Shown one piece after another: positions 34,502 through 43,113 of a DNA stretch of 64,000 nt. The stretch comes from an uncultured beta proteobacterium (lineage in GTDB: Bacteria > Pseudomonadota > Gammaproteobacteria > Burkholderiales > SG8-41), in contig CAIZLW010000200.1 of the NCBI GenBank assembly GCA_903933915.1, positions 19,635-83,634 of the forward strand, read 5' to 3'. Below the pieces are notes generated by a model. That model was given only the letters and a program-made list of their open reading frames with translations. It was not told the DNA's origin and did not search any database. A program made the translations under genes and the position numbers. Numbering within the stretch: position 1 is the stretch's first letter; every line of letters starts with the position of its first letter.

Positions 34502-36226
34502 ATGTCTGCCGATTTGATGGATACCGAGGAGTCGTCCGCGTCGCTGCGCGTCAAATCGGCGGCATCTGCGCGGTATCAGAATGTGTTGCTGGCGACTGCG
34601 CTGCTGACGCTGCACGGGGCCATCGCCTGGAACAATGCGGATTGGTGGGCGCGCGGCCTGCTGCTGGCCCACTTCGGCCTGTTCCTGATCTGGCAGCCAG
34701 TGTGGCGCGGGGAGAAGCGCATACCGATGCAGCATGCGCTGCTGGTGCTGGGTCTGGGGACTCTTTTCGCGTTTGCCGGCAACTGGTGGCTGATCGCCGC
34801 ATGGATCGCCGTGCTGTTTGGCCTGATCGGCGGCGGCGTTCCCGCCACGGTCGCCCGTGGCGAGCGCGCAGCGGCGATTATTGCCGCCGTTTATCTGGTT
34901 GCGATGCTCCTGATGTGGGTGCTGCCGCAGTTGTTCAGCGACGGCGGCGTCGCCGCCCGGGTTTCGGGTTTCGTGCGCTACGGCATGCCGTTGCTGCCGT
35001 TGGTGATTCTGATCATCCCCGGCGGGGAGCGCCTGCGCGGCGCACCCGTGATCATCGACCTGTTTTATACGCTGGTGCTGTTTTTGTTGATCGTGGTGCT
35101 TGGGTTGGGCAGTTTCGTCATTCATCACCACCAGATTTCTCACGGCGACTACCTGCTGGGCATCGCCCAGGCGCTGATGGTCATCGCCGGTTTGCTGCTA
35201 GGGTTGGCCTGGTTATGGAATCCCCGAGCCGGTTTCAGCGGGATCGGCACCCTGTTGTCACGGTATCTGCTGGGTTTGGGCCTGCCGTTTGAGCAGCGCA
35301 TGCGGCGGCTGGCTGATCTTGCCGAGAATGAAACGCGCCCCGAGCATTTCCTGCGTGCGGCGTTGACCGACATGCTCGATCTGCCGTGGATCAACGGTTA
35401 CGCCTGGGTGACCGCGGCTTCTTCAGGGGAGGTCGGCACATGCGAAGGTCAATCCGAGCAACATGAAACCGGCGTGCTGCTGCTGACCATGTATGCGATC
35501 AAGCAGTTGTCGCCGGCGATTCTGCTGCACCAGAAACTGCTGATGCAGATGGTCGGGCATTTTTATGAGGCACAGCGACGCGAGCAACAACGGCAACAGT
35601 CCGCCTATACCCAGGCGATTTACGAAACCGGTGCCCGACTGACGCATGATGTCAAAAATCTGCTGCAGTCTTTGCGCTCGATCTGTGCTGCGGCGGAAAT
35701 GCGCGGCGCGGATGACACCGCATTCCGTTCCCTGGTGCAGCGGCAGTTGCCGCCTATCACGCAGCGCCTGAGCACCACGCTGGAGAAACTTAAATCGCCA
35801 GAGGCGTCACACATCAGCGATGTTGATGCGGCGATTTGGTGGCAGGGCCTGCAGGCCCGTTATGCGGGTCGTGCGGTTGAATTCGGGACCCTGGATATTC
35901 CGAACGGATTGCGCCTGCCTTCTGAATTGTTCGACAGCGCTAGTGATACCCTCATCGAGAATGCTTTGTACAAGGTATCGCAGGGTGAGGCCCAGCGTGT
36001 CCGCCTATCGTTGATGCGTGGTCCCCGGCTGAGGATTTCTGATGACGGCGCGCCGGTCCCGACGGGGCTGGTAGAGGATCTGTTCCGCGGGCCCGTGACA
36101 TCCGAGAGCGGGCTTGGCGTGGGCCTTTATCAAGCATCCGCTTTTGCCGAGCAGTCCGGTTACGTGCTGGTGCTGGTCGACAACCGGGCAGGAAGCGTTT
36201 GTTTCGAATTGTCGCCCCGGCGTTAG
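34502..36226 (+). CDS. membrane sensor histidine kinase
   Basis: The 574-residue protein has about seven membrane helices in residues 27-240, a GAF-like linker region and a kinase core. The phosphorylated His382 lies in LTHDVKNLLQSL, the N box in DSASDTLIENAL, and the G boxes in ISDDGAPV and GLGVGLYQ. The H-box form THDVKNL is like that of PrsK-type kinases of exopolysaccharide systems. No response regulator is next to it; the sigma-54 regulator at 49520-50938, transcribed with the pilus genes, is the best candidate partner. Confidence 0.85.
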   Translation: MSADLMDTEESSASLRVKSAASARYQNVLLATALLTLHGAIAWNNADWWARGLLLAHFGLFLIWQPVWRGEKRIPMQHALLVLGLGTLFAFAGNWWLIAAWIAVLFGLIGGGVPATVARGERAAAIIAAVYLVAMLLMWVLPQLFSDGGVAARVSGFVRYGMPLLPLVILIIPGGERLRGAPVIIDLFYTLVLFLLIVVLGLGSFVIHHHQISHGDYLLGIAQALMVIAGLLLGLAWLWNPRAGFSGIGTLLSRYLLGLGLPFEQRMRRLADLAENETRPEHFLRAALTDMLDLPWINGYAWVTAASSGEVGTCEGQSEQHETGVLLLTMYAIKQLSPAILLHQKLLMQMVGHFYEAQRREQQRQQSAYTQAIYETGARLTHDVKNLLQSLRSICAAAEMRGADDTAFRSLVQRQLPPITQRLSTTLEKLKSPEASHISDVDAAIWWQGLQARYAGRAVEFGTLDIPNGLRLPSELFDSASDTLIENALYKVSQGEAQRVRLSLMRGPRLRISDDGAPVPTGLVEDLFRGPVTSESGLGVGLYQASAFAEQSGYVLVLVDNRAGSVCFELSPRR

Positions 36227-36306
36227 CCGCGAACGGGCTGCACGATTATTGCCCTTCGATAAGCGTCAGGGATCCGTCGAGTCGCCCCGCGGAACGTTGC
36301 GATCAG

Positions 36307-37095
36307 CTACGGCAGTTTGTTGGCGCTGACCAGGCGATTGAACAGCACATTGGGCGACAGCCAGACGACGATGTCGTCGAACGAATTCCCGGTAACATCC
36401 GAGCGAGTGCGGCTGACCACGCTATTCGGCCAAGTGCCGACGGCATTTTCCTGTTCCAGAGCTGATCCAAGACCGGGATCAATTTGAATATTGCTGCTGC
36501 CATTCATTCCGCCATAACCGTTGCGCCCGTGAGAAATAATGACTGCTGGAACGCCGTCCGCAACTAAGGTGCTACCCGCACAAGACGTATCGTTGGTGGG
36601 AACGGAAGAGCATACCCTGATCTGCCCCGTGGACGTTAGTGACATGGTCGGAGAAGCGCGAGTTGTAAACGCCGAGGTTGCGAGATAACGGTACCTGTTA
36701 CCCCACAGATCAGTGGCACTTACGCCCAAAGTGGCCCAAGGAATGTTGCCATCGTTTACCTGACATGCGCCGCCGAGAATATAGTCTTCCCGTCCGTCAT
36801 TTGCGGTGTCGTTGTCGCCACCCGCACCACCGCTAATACGGTCCGGACACGGTAGGCGCGGCACAGTTTGCGAAACAGCATAACCAACCAGCGCCTCGAG
36901 CATTTCATTCATCGTGCGCTCGGTTTCGCGCACTTGCCTTTCCTCTACCTGGGTTGCGAGCGGTGTGAGCAAAGCGCCGATTACAAGCGTGATGATGAAC
37001 AGCGCCACCGCGATCTCAATCAGGGTGAAGCCGCGCTGGCGCGACCGACCAGATTCTTTGGTCGGATTAGGGCTTGATAGCAACAACTTGGTCAT
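36307..37095 (-). CDS. prepilin-like protein (minor pilin)
   Basis: The 262-residue protein has a longer leader of 22 residues ending RQRG|FTLIE with Glu at +5, a hydrophobic helix and VEERQVRETERTMNEML. Its globular domain has four Cys and Gly/Asn-rich loops (SGGAGGDNDTANDGRED). Such extended minor pilins occur as MshO/MshP-like proteins at the end of MSHA clusters. It overlaps the preceding large pseudopilin gene by 29 bases and is the last gene of the minus-strand pilus operon. Confidence 0.8.
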   Translation of the reverse strand: MTKLLLSSPNPTKESGRSRQRGFTLIEIAVALFIITLVIGALLTPLATQVEERQVRETERTMNEMLEALVGYAVSQTVPRLPCPDRISGGAGGDNDTANDGREDYILGGACQVNDGNIPWATLGVSATDLWGNRYRYLATSAFTTRASPTMSLTSTGQIRVCSSVPTNDTSCAGSTLVADGVPAVIISHGRNGYGGMNGSSNIQIDPGLGSALEQENAVGTWPNSVVSRTRSDVTGNSFDDIVVWLSPNVLFNRLVSANKLP

Positions 37096-39022
37096 TGAAA
37101 GTATCGCTGATGGGTGTCTGGCGGTCGAAGATCAGAGTGCCGGAAGCAGTATTGTTGCCCTCGAAATAATTGCCCGGGGTGGGGTTGTGACGGGTCTGAC
37201 TCAGCGTGCTCAGCGTTTTGCCGGCGGACAATACAACGCCCGGCGCCGAGGACGCCGCTGTATTGCTGTTCAGCCTGACCGTGAAGCAGCTGTTGGCAGC
37301 GGTACAGTTGTTGACGCCGCCTGGCTGATAGCCGGGCGCAATGGCCAGATAAATGAAACGATACCATTCATTCGCGATGTACCAGTTACGCATCAGTGAA
37401 GGAAAATAGCTGATGCCCCAGGTGCGGATGCTATAGCCGGCGCCGGCGTTTTCCGTGCCGTAACCAACGATGGGCGGACCGTATTCCCATTGCAAGGCCC
37501 ACGGATTCCACGACCATGTGTTTGAAGAGTTGTCATCGTAATCGGTGATTTGCAGAGTAACCGTGCTCAATGTCGTACGGTTGACGGAACGTGTGATGGG
37601 AGCTGTTGCGGTGGCCGGAGAAATGACCAGGTTCGCTGACGTGGGGTCGGTGCTGACTGGGATGGGTGCCGGCGGTGTGCTGCCGGTGTAAGTCAGAGTG
37701 ATCAGCCTGCGGGTTACGCCGGACTCGGGGTTGGTCACCGTGGCGGTGCACTGCACCCTCCGTAGCAGATCGGTCGTGGTCGGTGGTGGCGTCACTGTGG
37801 ATGTCCAGTTACAGCTGCCCTGCCCGGCCGGTACCGTGTAGCTGCGCACTTCGGACGAGTTGACGGTGCCGCTGCGGGTTACCGGCGGAGATGGCGTCAT
37901 TGACCACTGGAATCCGGTATTGAAAGAGCCGCCGATCGCGTGGTTGGGCAGCATGCCACGGGTCGTGTTCACGGCCGCTGACTGGTAGGCGCTGCCCGAC
38001 GGATTAAAGGGCGCAAGCCAGAAGTAACGTGCTGCTGGCGGGGCTTCCGTATATGCGGAAGTTGCCGCGGCCTTCAAGGCGCCGCCTACTGCCCCGGCAA
38101 CTTGATTTTCGACCGCTTCCATCAGCTCATCTATTGTCACGTACTGCAGCTTGTCGTTGAAGGTGTCACTGGCGTCGCCGGCAATGAAATCATTGTCGAG
38201 GTCAGCGTTACTGTAGGTGCCGGGAACGCAGGGTGCCGCGCAGCCAGCTTCAACTGTCATTGAATCAAGGTATTGGTTTGCAGCGCCAAGCGGCGAAGCA
38301 GGGCGCTGCTGGTTGCCGACCACAGCGCCGGGCACAATTACCACGAAGGCGACACGGCTGCTGATTACGTTGCCGCGGCCGTCGCGCACGGTGAGCCACG
38401 GGTATGGCGGGTTCGGTGCTGCTGGGGAGGTAGGTGGCGATGCTGTGCAGTCTGCCGGAAAGCCGGTATATGCCAGGCTCACCGTTTCTGAGTTCAGTTT
38501 GCCAAAACAGACATCTATGCGGGTCAAGTTGGCCGACACCGCGTACCAAGGCATGCGACCTTCTGCGTCTTGCTCACTGGGCGCTTGAAGCGCCATTTTC
38601 AAATCGCGCCAAGGCAGCCTTCCGAGGCAGCGTGCATTGAGGTCGTAACTGACAAGCGAGGTTCCGTCTATGACACTCAAGCAACCGGTGTTGTTGCGAT
38701 CACCATTGTAATTATTTGCCGGTGTTTCACTGGAACTAATTACATCGGGTGCTGGCAGGTCGCCGGGCCTGTCGGTTCCGGTATCGGTGGGCGTGCTTGA
38801 TCCGCGGGTGATGGCCCAGCCTATCAGTGCACGCTTGGACTCAGCGAGAATTTGTGCATGGGTAATCTGCTCGCGCGTCTTCAGCGTGCTGGAGGTCATC
38901 ATTGAAACCACGGTAACCGTCGCCACTGCACCCAGGATCAGAATCAGAATGTATATGCCGAAACCCCGCTGCCGCAGTGAACAGAGGGATATCAGGTGCG
39001 AGGCTTTACGGGCTGGCAGCAT
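37067..39022 (-). CDS. large atypical pseudopilin-like protein
   Basis: The 651-residue protein has a prepilin-like start, LRQRG|FGIYILILILGAV, with Ile instead of Glu at +5, then ESKRALIGWAI and a very long Thr/Pro/Asn-rich exterior of about 590 residues. Lack of Glu5 and large size recall GspK-type tip pseudopilins and MshQ-like proteins, but no close family is certain. The exterior might be an adhesive or cap domain. The start ATG 39022 is 13 bases after the MshK-like gene; its ribosome site is weak. Confidence 0.65.
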   Translation of the reverse strand: MLPARKASHLISLCSLRQRGFGIYILILILGAVATVTVVSMMTSSTLKTREQITHAQILAESKRALIGWAITRGSSTPTDTGTDRPGDLPAPDVISSSETPANNYNGDRNNTGCLSVIDGTSLVSYDLNARCLGRLPWRDLKMALQAPSEQDAEGRMPWYAVSANLTRIDVCFGKLNSETVSLAYTGFPADCTASPPTSPAAPNPPYPWLTVRDGRGNVISSRVAFVVIVPGAVVGNQQRPASPLGAANQYLDSMTVEAGCAAPCVPGTYSNADLDNDFIAGDASDTFNDKLQYVTIDELMEAVENQVAGAVGGALKAAATSAYTEAPPAARYFWLAPFNPSGSAYQSAAVNTTRGMLPNHAIGGSFNTGFQWSMTPSPPVTRSGTVNSSEVRSYTVPAGQGSCNWTSTVTPPPTTTDLLRRVQCTATVTNPESGVTRRLITLTYTGSTPPAPIPVSTDPTSANLVISPATATAPITRSVNRTTLSTVTLQITDYDDNSSNTWSWNPWALQWEYGPPIVGYGTENAGAGYSIRTWGISYFPSLMRNWYIANEWYRFIYLAIAPGYQPGGVNNCTAANSCFTVRLNSNTAASSAPGVVLSAGKTLSTLSQTRHNPTPGNYFEGNNTASGTLIFDRQTPISDTFNDQVVAIKP

Positions 39023-39035
39023 GCCGATGGCGGCT

Positions 39036-39650
39036 TCAGCGGGCGGCGTCAGCCAGTGCTTTAAGCTTGGCCGCCGCCTCGGGGTCGTTTGGGGAGATTT
39101 TCGAGGCTTCGCGCAGCAATGCGGCCGCAGACGGGGACGCAAGTGGTTTTTCAATGGCTTTGGAATCCTCGGCGTCATCCGCATCGGGTTTCCGGGCAGT
39201 CGAAGAGGCGGGTTTTGCTGCCGGTGCTGCATTGCGTTCCGGACTTGTCGCGGTAAAGGGTTCGGCGATGCGGCCGGACAGCAGTTCGGCGCTTTGCCCC
39301 ACCTTCAGTCGTAGCGCCGGAGCGGTCGACCCTTGCGCGGGCTGAACCATGATGCGGCCGTCTCGTTCGATGCGACCGACCAGGGATGCAGATTCACGAA
39401 TGTCTTTTTCGGACAAGGACTTGTTGTTGACCCATACCGTGGTCTTGCCGTCATCACGGCGAATGATCCCATTGTAGGTGATGAATTCCGGCGCCGGTTC
39501 ATCCTTGACTTGGGCGGCGACAACTTTTTTTGTGCGCAAGCTGTCCAACTGCGCACGCTGCTCCAGAGTGAAGAACAGACGTCCCAGCGGCTCGGCGGGC
39601 CGGGCGTGCAACGGCATTAACAGGATCAAAATGGCGAGAAATGCCCTCAT
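39036..39650 (-). CDS. MshK-like periplasmic pilus assembly protein
   Basis: The 204-residue protein has a signal peptide ending near LHARPAE and a region FITYNGIIRRDDGKTTVWVN like the core of MshK/GspC-type proteins, which hold the secretin to the inner-membrane parts. An Ala/Pro-rich C-terminal extension makes it longer than Vibrio MshK. ATG 39650 overlaps the stop of the MshJ-like gene as ATGA. Confidence 0.65.
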   Translation of the reverse strand: MRAFLAILILLMPLHARPAEPLGRLFFTLEQRAQLDSLRTKKVVAAQVKDEPAPEFITYNGIIRRDDGKTTVWVNNKSLSEKDIRESASLVGRIERDGRIMVQPAQGSTAPALRLKVGQSAELLSGRIAEPFTATSPERNAAPAAKPASSTARKPDADDAEDSKAIEKPLASPSAAALLREASKISPNDPEAAAKLKALADAAR

Positions 39651-40261
39651 CGCTTGCTCCCCGGAGCGGCGGCACTGGGCCGCGCGGTAATCCAGACCAG
39701 ATCGCACTGCGCATTCAGAAAAGGCTGGTTGCGCATGGTTTCCGAGCGATCCGTACGGATCAGGGTGCATTCCTTGACATGGAACAGCCCGGCTTTTTGC
39801 GCCCGCAGTTCGTCAAAGAAGCGCAACAGATCCCCTTCATGCATCAGGCGCATGTCGAGTTCCATGATCGATTCCTGAAGTGCGATGGATCCCGGATCAA
39901 ACTCGGCGGCGTTCGGATAGGGGTGCTGGACCCCGATCTGATAGCTGACCCCAAAAAGTTCGGCGCGGGCGTTGGCATTGCGCAGGGCATCCAGCCAGTT
40001 GATGCGCTGTTCCTCGCCCGCAAAGCCGGACTTCTCCAGGTCACGGTAGGCGTCGACGTATTTCACGATGGTTTCTTTTTCGTCGCCGGACTGGCGCATG
40101 CGCGTCTGCGCAGCTTGAAATACGCCTTTTTGCCGCGTCAAATCGGTCCTCGCTTTTTTGGCAAGCAGGTCGGTGTAGTACACGGCGGCGCCGGCCAATG
40201 CGACCACGGTCACGAGGACCGCGAGAGGGGTGCGCAACGCTTTGAGTTCGTCGTTGTTCAT
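39647..40261 (-). CDS. MshJ/PilO-like pilus assembly protein
   Basis: The 204-residue bitopic protein has a short cytoplasmic tail, one helix at about 13-31 and a periplasmic coiled-coil (ARTDLTRQKGVFQAAQTRMR) followed by a small ferredoxin-like domain, the PilO/GspM/MshJ plan. It overlaps the MshI-like gene (ATGA) and the MshK-like gene. Assignment rests on topology and neighbourhood. Confidence 0.7.
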   Translation of the reverse strand: MNNDELKALRTPLAVLVTVVALAGAAVYYTDLLAKKARTDLTRQKGVFQAAQTRMRQSGDEKETIVKYVDAYRDLEKSGFAGEEQRINWLDALRNANARAELFGVSYQIGVQHPYPNAAEFDPGSIALQESIMELDMRLMHEGDLLRFFDELRAQKAGLFHVKECTLIRTDRSETMRNQPFLNAQCDLVWITARPSAAAPGSKR

Positions 40262-41838
40262 GGCGCGGATTTGAGTACGACAACGAGACGGAATTCGGTC
40301 GAGCCGCCGCTGGCGGGGGTATCTGAAGTGCTGCCGGTCAGAGCGAGGCCGGGATTAACATTCAGCGGCAACTGGGTGACCCGCACCTGATCGACCGCAG
40401 GGTCGGCGCGCAAACGCTCGGCCAGTTGATTGATGCGGCCGATCGCATTGCGGTAGTCGCCGCGGAAGTTGCGCAATTCACCGGCAATCAGCCCGCTTTG
40501 CTTGCGTATTCCGCCGGCGCCGGGTATCGGCGCGGACGGCGGCGCTGCCGCCGGCTGGCCGGCCGGCGCCTGGGTACCGCGGTCGGTTCCCGTAATTTCG
40601 GTAGCCGAATACTGCCAGGTAATTTCCACCGGGGCGAGATCCGGATCGGGTGCCAGTGCACGCGACAGCACGGCATAAAACGACGCGGGTGTTTTGCCGG
40701 CAGAGCGCAGTTTTTCGGCAAGTTCGGTGGTGCGCTTGAGGTTGTCCGCGGTGGTGGGGGCTGACGGAAACTGGCGGGTTACCGCTTCGTATTCAGTGTT
40801 GACGCGGGTGGTATTGCGGATGGCATCTTCACGCTCCGCCTCCAGGGAATGTTGTTGGGCGAGGTTGAATCCTGCCCAGCAGAGGCCGATGGCGGCAGCG
40901 GCCGCACTGGCGGAGTAGATCTGCTGTCGGGTCCGCAACCGGCGGTATCCGGCGGTGATTGCCGACGCCGCGAGATTGCTGTCGGGAATTTTTCCCGCGA
41001 GCAACTGCAGATAAATGCTTTCCGGCGCGCGCGCAATCAGCTCGCGCGAAATCTTCAGTTGATCGGAGAGTTCCTTGCTGTCGATCCGCTTGCAGGTGAG
41101 GCCGGGGTTCTCCGCCGATATCAGTTGTGTCGTGGGCTCAAGCGCATCCGCGTGGTCGAGCAGCAATACGGTAACGGGCTCGTCCAGCGTGGCCGCGCGC
41201 AGCGCATGCAGATAAAGCCGGGTGTTGCTGATCTCGTCGAAAATGGCCCGTGGCAAGCCGGTGAGGGCGGTATCGGCGCGGCTGAGACGGCTTAACCGGA
41301 ACCCGCCTTCGCGGAAAAACGAGAGCCGGATGCCGGTTCCCAGTGTGCCTACCGTCAGCAGATTGGCGGTTTTGGGCGCCAGTGCAGAGACCAGTTGCGT
41401 CATCACCAACGGCAGCAGGAACACGCCGCCGACTGGATGTTTGGCGGTGGTCAGCGCATCGAGCCAGGGGGCTATCAGATCGGGATTGGTCAGGGCGCAG
41501 AACAGGAAACGATCATCGCGGCGCTTGGTGATGTCGCGGCCGACCAGTTGCGATGAGTTGAACGTTGACCCGCGGTAGTGCTGGCGCAGTTTGCGTTCGA
41601 CCATCTGGTCGCGATCAGAACCCGAGGCATGGGGCAGGGTTTCGAAGCGGTAATCCTCTTCGATGGCGTCGACGAGCAGGAAGGCCGGGGCGGAACTGTT
41701 TGCGGCAGCATACTGCCTGAAGGCCTCGATGCCCGACTCGTCGTTGGCAAAACGCTGAAGGTCGCCGATACGGCGCCCGCCGGCGCGGGATACGACTGCA
41801 CCGGCTGCAGAAATGTAGACGAGAATCTTGGCGGCCAT
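40258..41838 (-). CDS. MshI/GspL-like pilus assembly protein
   Basis: The 526-residue protein has a large cytoplasmic domain (1-300) of the actin-like PilM/GspL kind, one membrane helix at about 306-326 (IYSASAAAAAIGLCWAGF) and a periplasmic domain with a coiled-coil start and a C-terminal ferredoxin-like fold, so it combines PilM- and PilN-like parts. A Pro/Ala-rich loop lies near residues 425-445. It should link the MshE ATPase to the periplasmic parts. Confidence 0.72.
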   Translation of the reverse strand: MAAKILVYISAAGAVVSRAGGRRIGDLQRFANDESGIEAFRQYAAANSSAPAFLLVDAIEEDYRFETLPHASGSDRDQMVERKLRQHYRGSTFNSSQLVGRDITKRRDDRFLFCALTNPDLIAPWLDALTTAKHPVGGVFLLPLVMTQLVSALAPKTANLLTVGTLGTGIRLSFFREGGFRLSRLSRADTALTGLPRAIFDEISNTRLYLHALRAATLDEPVTVLLLDHADALEPTTQLISAENPGLTCKRIDSKELSDQLKISRELIARAPESIYLQLLAGKIPDSNLAASAITAGYRRLRTRQQIYSASAAAAAIGLCWAGFNLAQQHSLEAEREDAIRNTTRVNTEYEAVTRQFPSAPTTADNLKRTTELAEKLRSAGKTPASFYAVLSRALAPDPDLAPVEITWQYSATEITGTDRGTQAPAGQPAAAPPSAPIPGAGGIRKQSGLIAGELRNFRGDYRNAIGRINQLAERLRADPAVDQVRVTQLPLNVNPGLALTGSTSDTPASGGSTEFRLVVVLKSAP

Positions 41839-41876
41839 AGTCGGAATAATTCGCGGTCGTGAGGCGAGGCGCGCGC

Positions 41877-43085
41877 CTAGAATTTCATTTTACCGAGAAT
41901 ATCATAGACGGGGCCCAGCACCGCCCAGATCACGAAAGCGATCATGCCGCCCAGCACCAGAGTCAGCGCCGGGCCCAGCATTTTCATGCCCTTGTCTACA
42001 GCGTCCTTGACGTCGCGATTGTAGAAATAAGTCACATTGGCGAGCGCTGTGTCGAGCGCGCCGGTGCTTTCGCCGACGCGCAGCATGCGGATAACCAGGG
42101 GCGGGAACAGTCCGAGGTTGTTGAAGGCGTCGGTCAGGCCTTCGCCGGAAGCCACCTGCTGCACGGCACGGTTCAGGCCGTCGGCGACCACCCGGTTGCC
42201 AACCACTTCCTCGGTGATACGGATCGCGTCGAGCACGGTAATGCCGGATCGGTACATCAGGCCAAAGGTGTTGGTAAAGCGCGACATGATGATTTTCTGG
42301 ATGATAGGGCCGATCACCGGGATGCGCAGTTTGGCGTGATCCCACAGATAAGCTGCTTTTGGTGAGCGTTTGACCGCCGTTATCAGAGTGATGGCCGCTG
42401 AGGTAGGCAGCAGCAATATCGGCAGCCAGTAGCTCTTCGTAAATTCCGAAACCGCGAGGAGTATTTTGGTTTGCATCGGCAATGCCATACCCATCGATTT
42501 GAACAGCCCGGCAATCTGCGGCACCAGGAAAATCAGCAGCGCCGCCATCACTCCGACGACAACGACCAGCGTGAACATCGGATACATCAGCAGGCGCCGC
42601 GTTTGCGACAGCAGTTCGTCCTGCCAGCGTATGGTTTCAGCCAGATTCTTGAATACCTCCGGCAGCTGCCCCGACTGCTCGCCAGCGCGGATCAGGCTGA
42701 TGAATACGCGGTCGAAAACATCGGCGTGGGTGGCCATGCACTGCGACAGCACGTTGCCGCCCTCCATGTCCTCGGTCATCACCGTCAGCACTTCGCGGAA
42801 TCGCGGCGAGTCGATGGAGTCGCGCATGTCGCGCAAACCGTCGAGGATCGGGATGCCGGAGCGCACCATCTGCTCCATGTCAAAGCAGAAATTGATCAGG
42901 TCCTGGCGCGTGACTGCACCGCCGGCACCGATTGATTTTGTCCGCCGATCCACCTGCTTGCAGGTGATCAGGTCGAGTCCCATGCGGCGCAGCCGCAGTT
43001 CCAGATCGACTTCATTGACCGCGTCGAGCCCGCCTCGCGCCGGCTGGCCGGTCTTGTCGATAGCCTTGTATTCGAAGGAGGCCAT
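41877..43085 (-). CDS. GspF/PilC-family inner membrane platform protein (MshG-like)
   Basis: The 402-residue protein has two copies of the GspF domain, each with a cytoplasmic helical bundle and membrane helices: one before YPMFTLVVVVGVMAALL, the other after KIIMSRFTNTFGLMYRSG. It is the rotor-like platform moved by the ATPase. It follows the ATPase gene by 28 bases. Confidence 0.9.
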   Translation of the reverse strand: MASFEYKAIDKTGQPARGGLDAVNEVDLELRLRRMGLDLITCKQVDRRTKSIGAGGAVTRQDLINFCFDMEQMVRSGIPILDGLRDMRDSIDSPRFREVLTVMTEDMEGGNVLSQCMATHADVFDRVFISLIRAGEQSGQLPEVFKNLAETIRWQDELLSQTRRLLMYPMFTLVVVVGVMAALLIFLVPQIAGLFKSMGMALPMQTKILLAVSEFTKSYWLPILLLPTSAAITLITAVKRSPKAAYLWDHAKLRIPVIGPIIQKIIMSRFTNTFGLMYRSGITVLDAIRITEEVVGNRVVADGLNRAVQQVASGEGLTDAFNNLGLFPPLVIRMLRVGESTGALDTALANVTYFYNRDVKDAVDKGMKMLGPALTLVLGGMIAFVIWAVLGPVYDILGKMKF

Positions 43086-43113
43086 CAGTCAGCAGGAACG
43101 CAAGATCGTGTCT

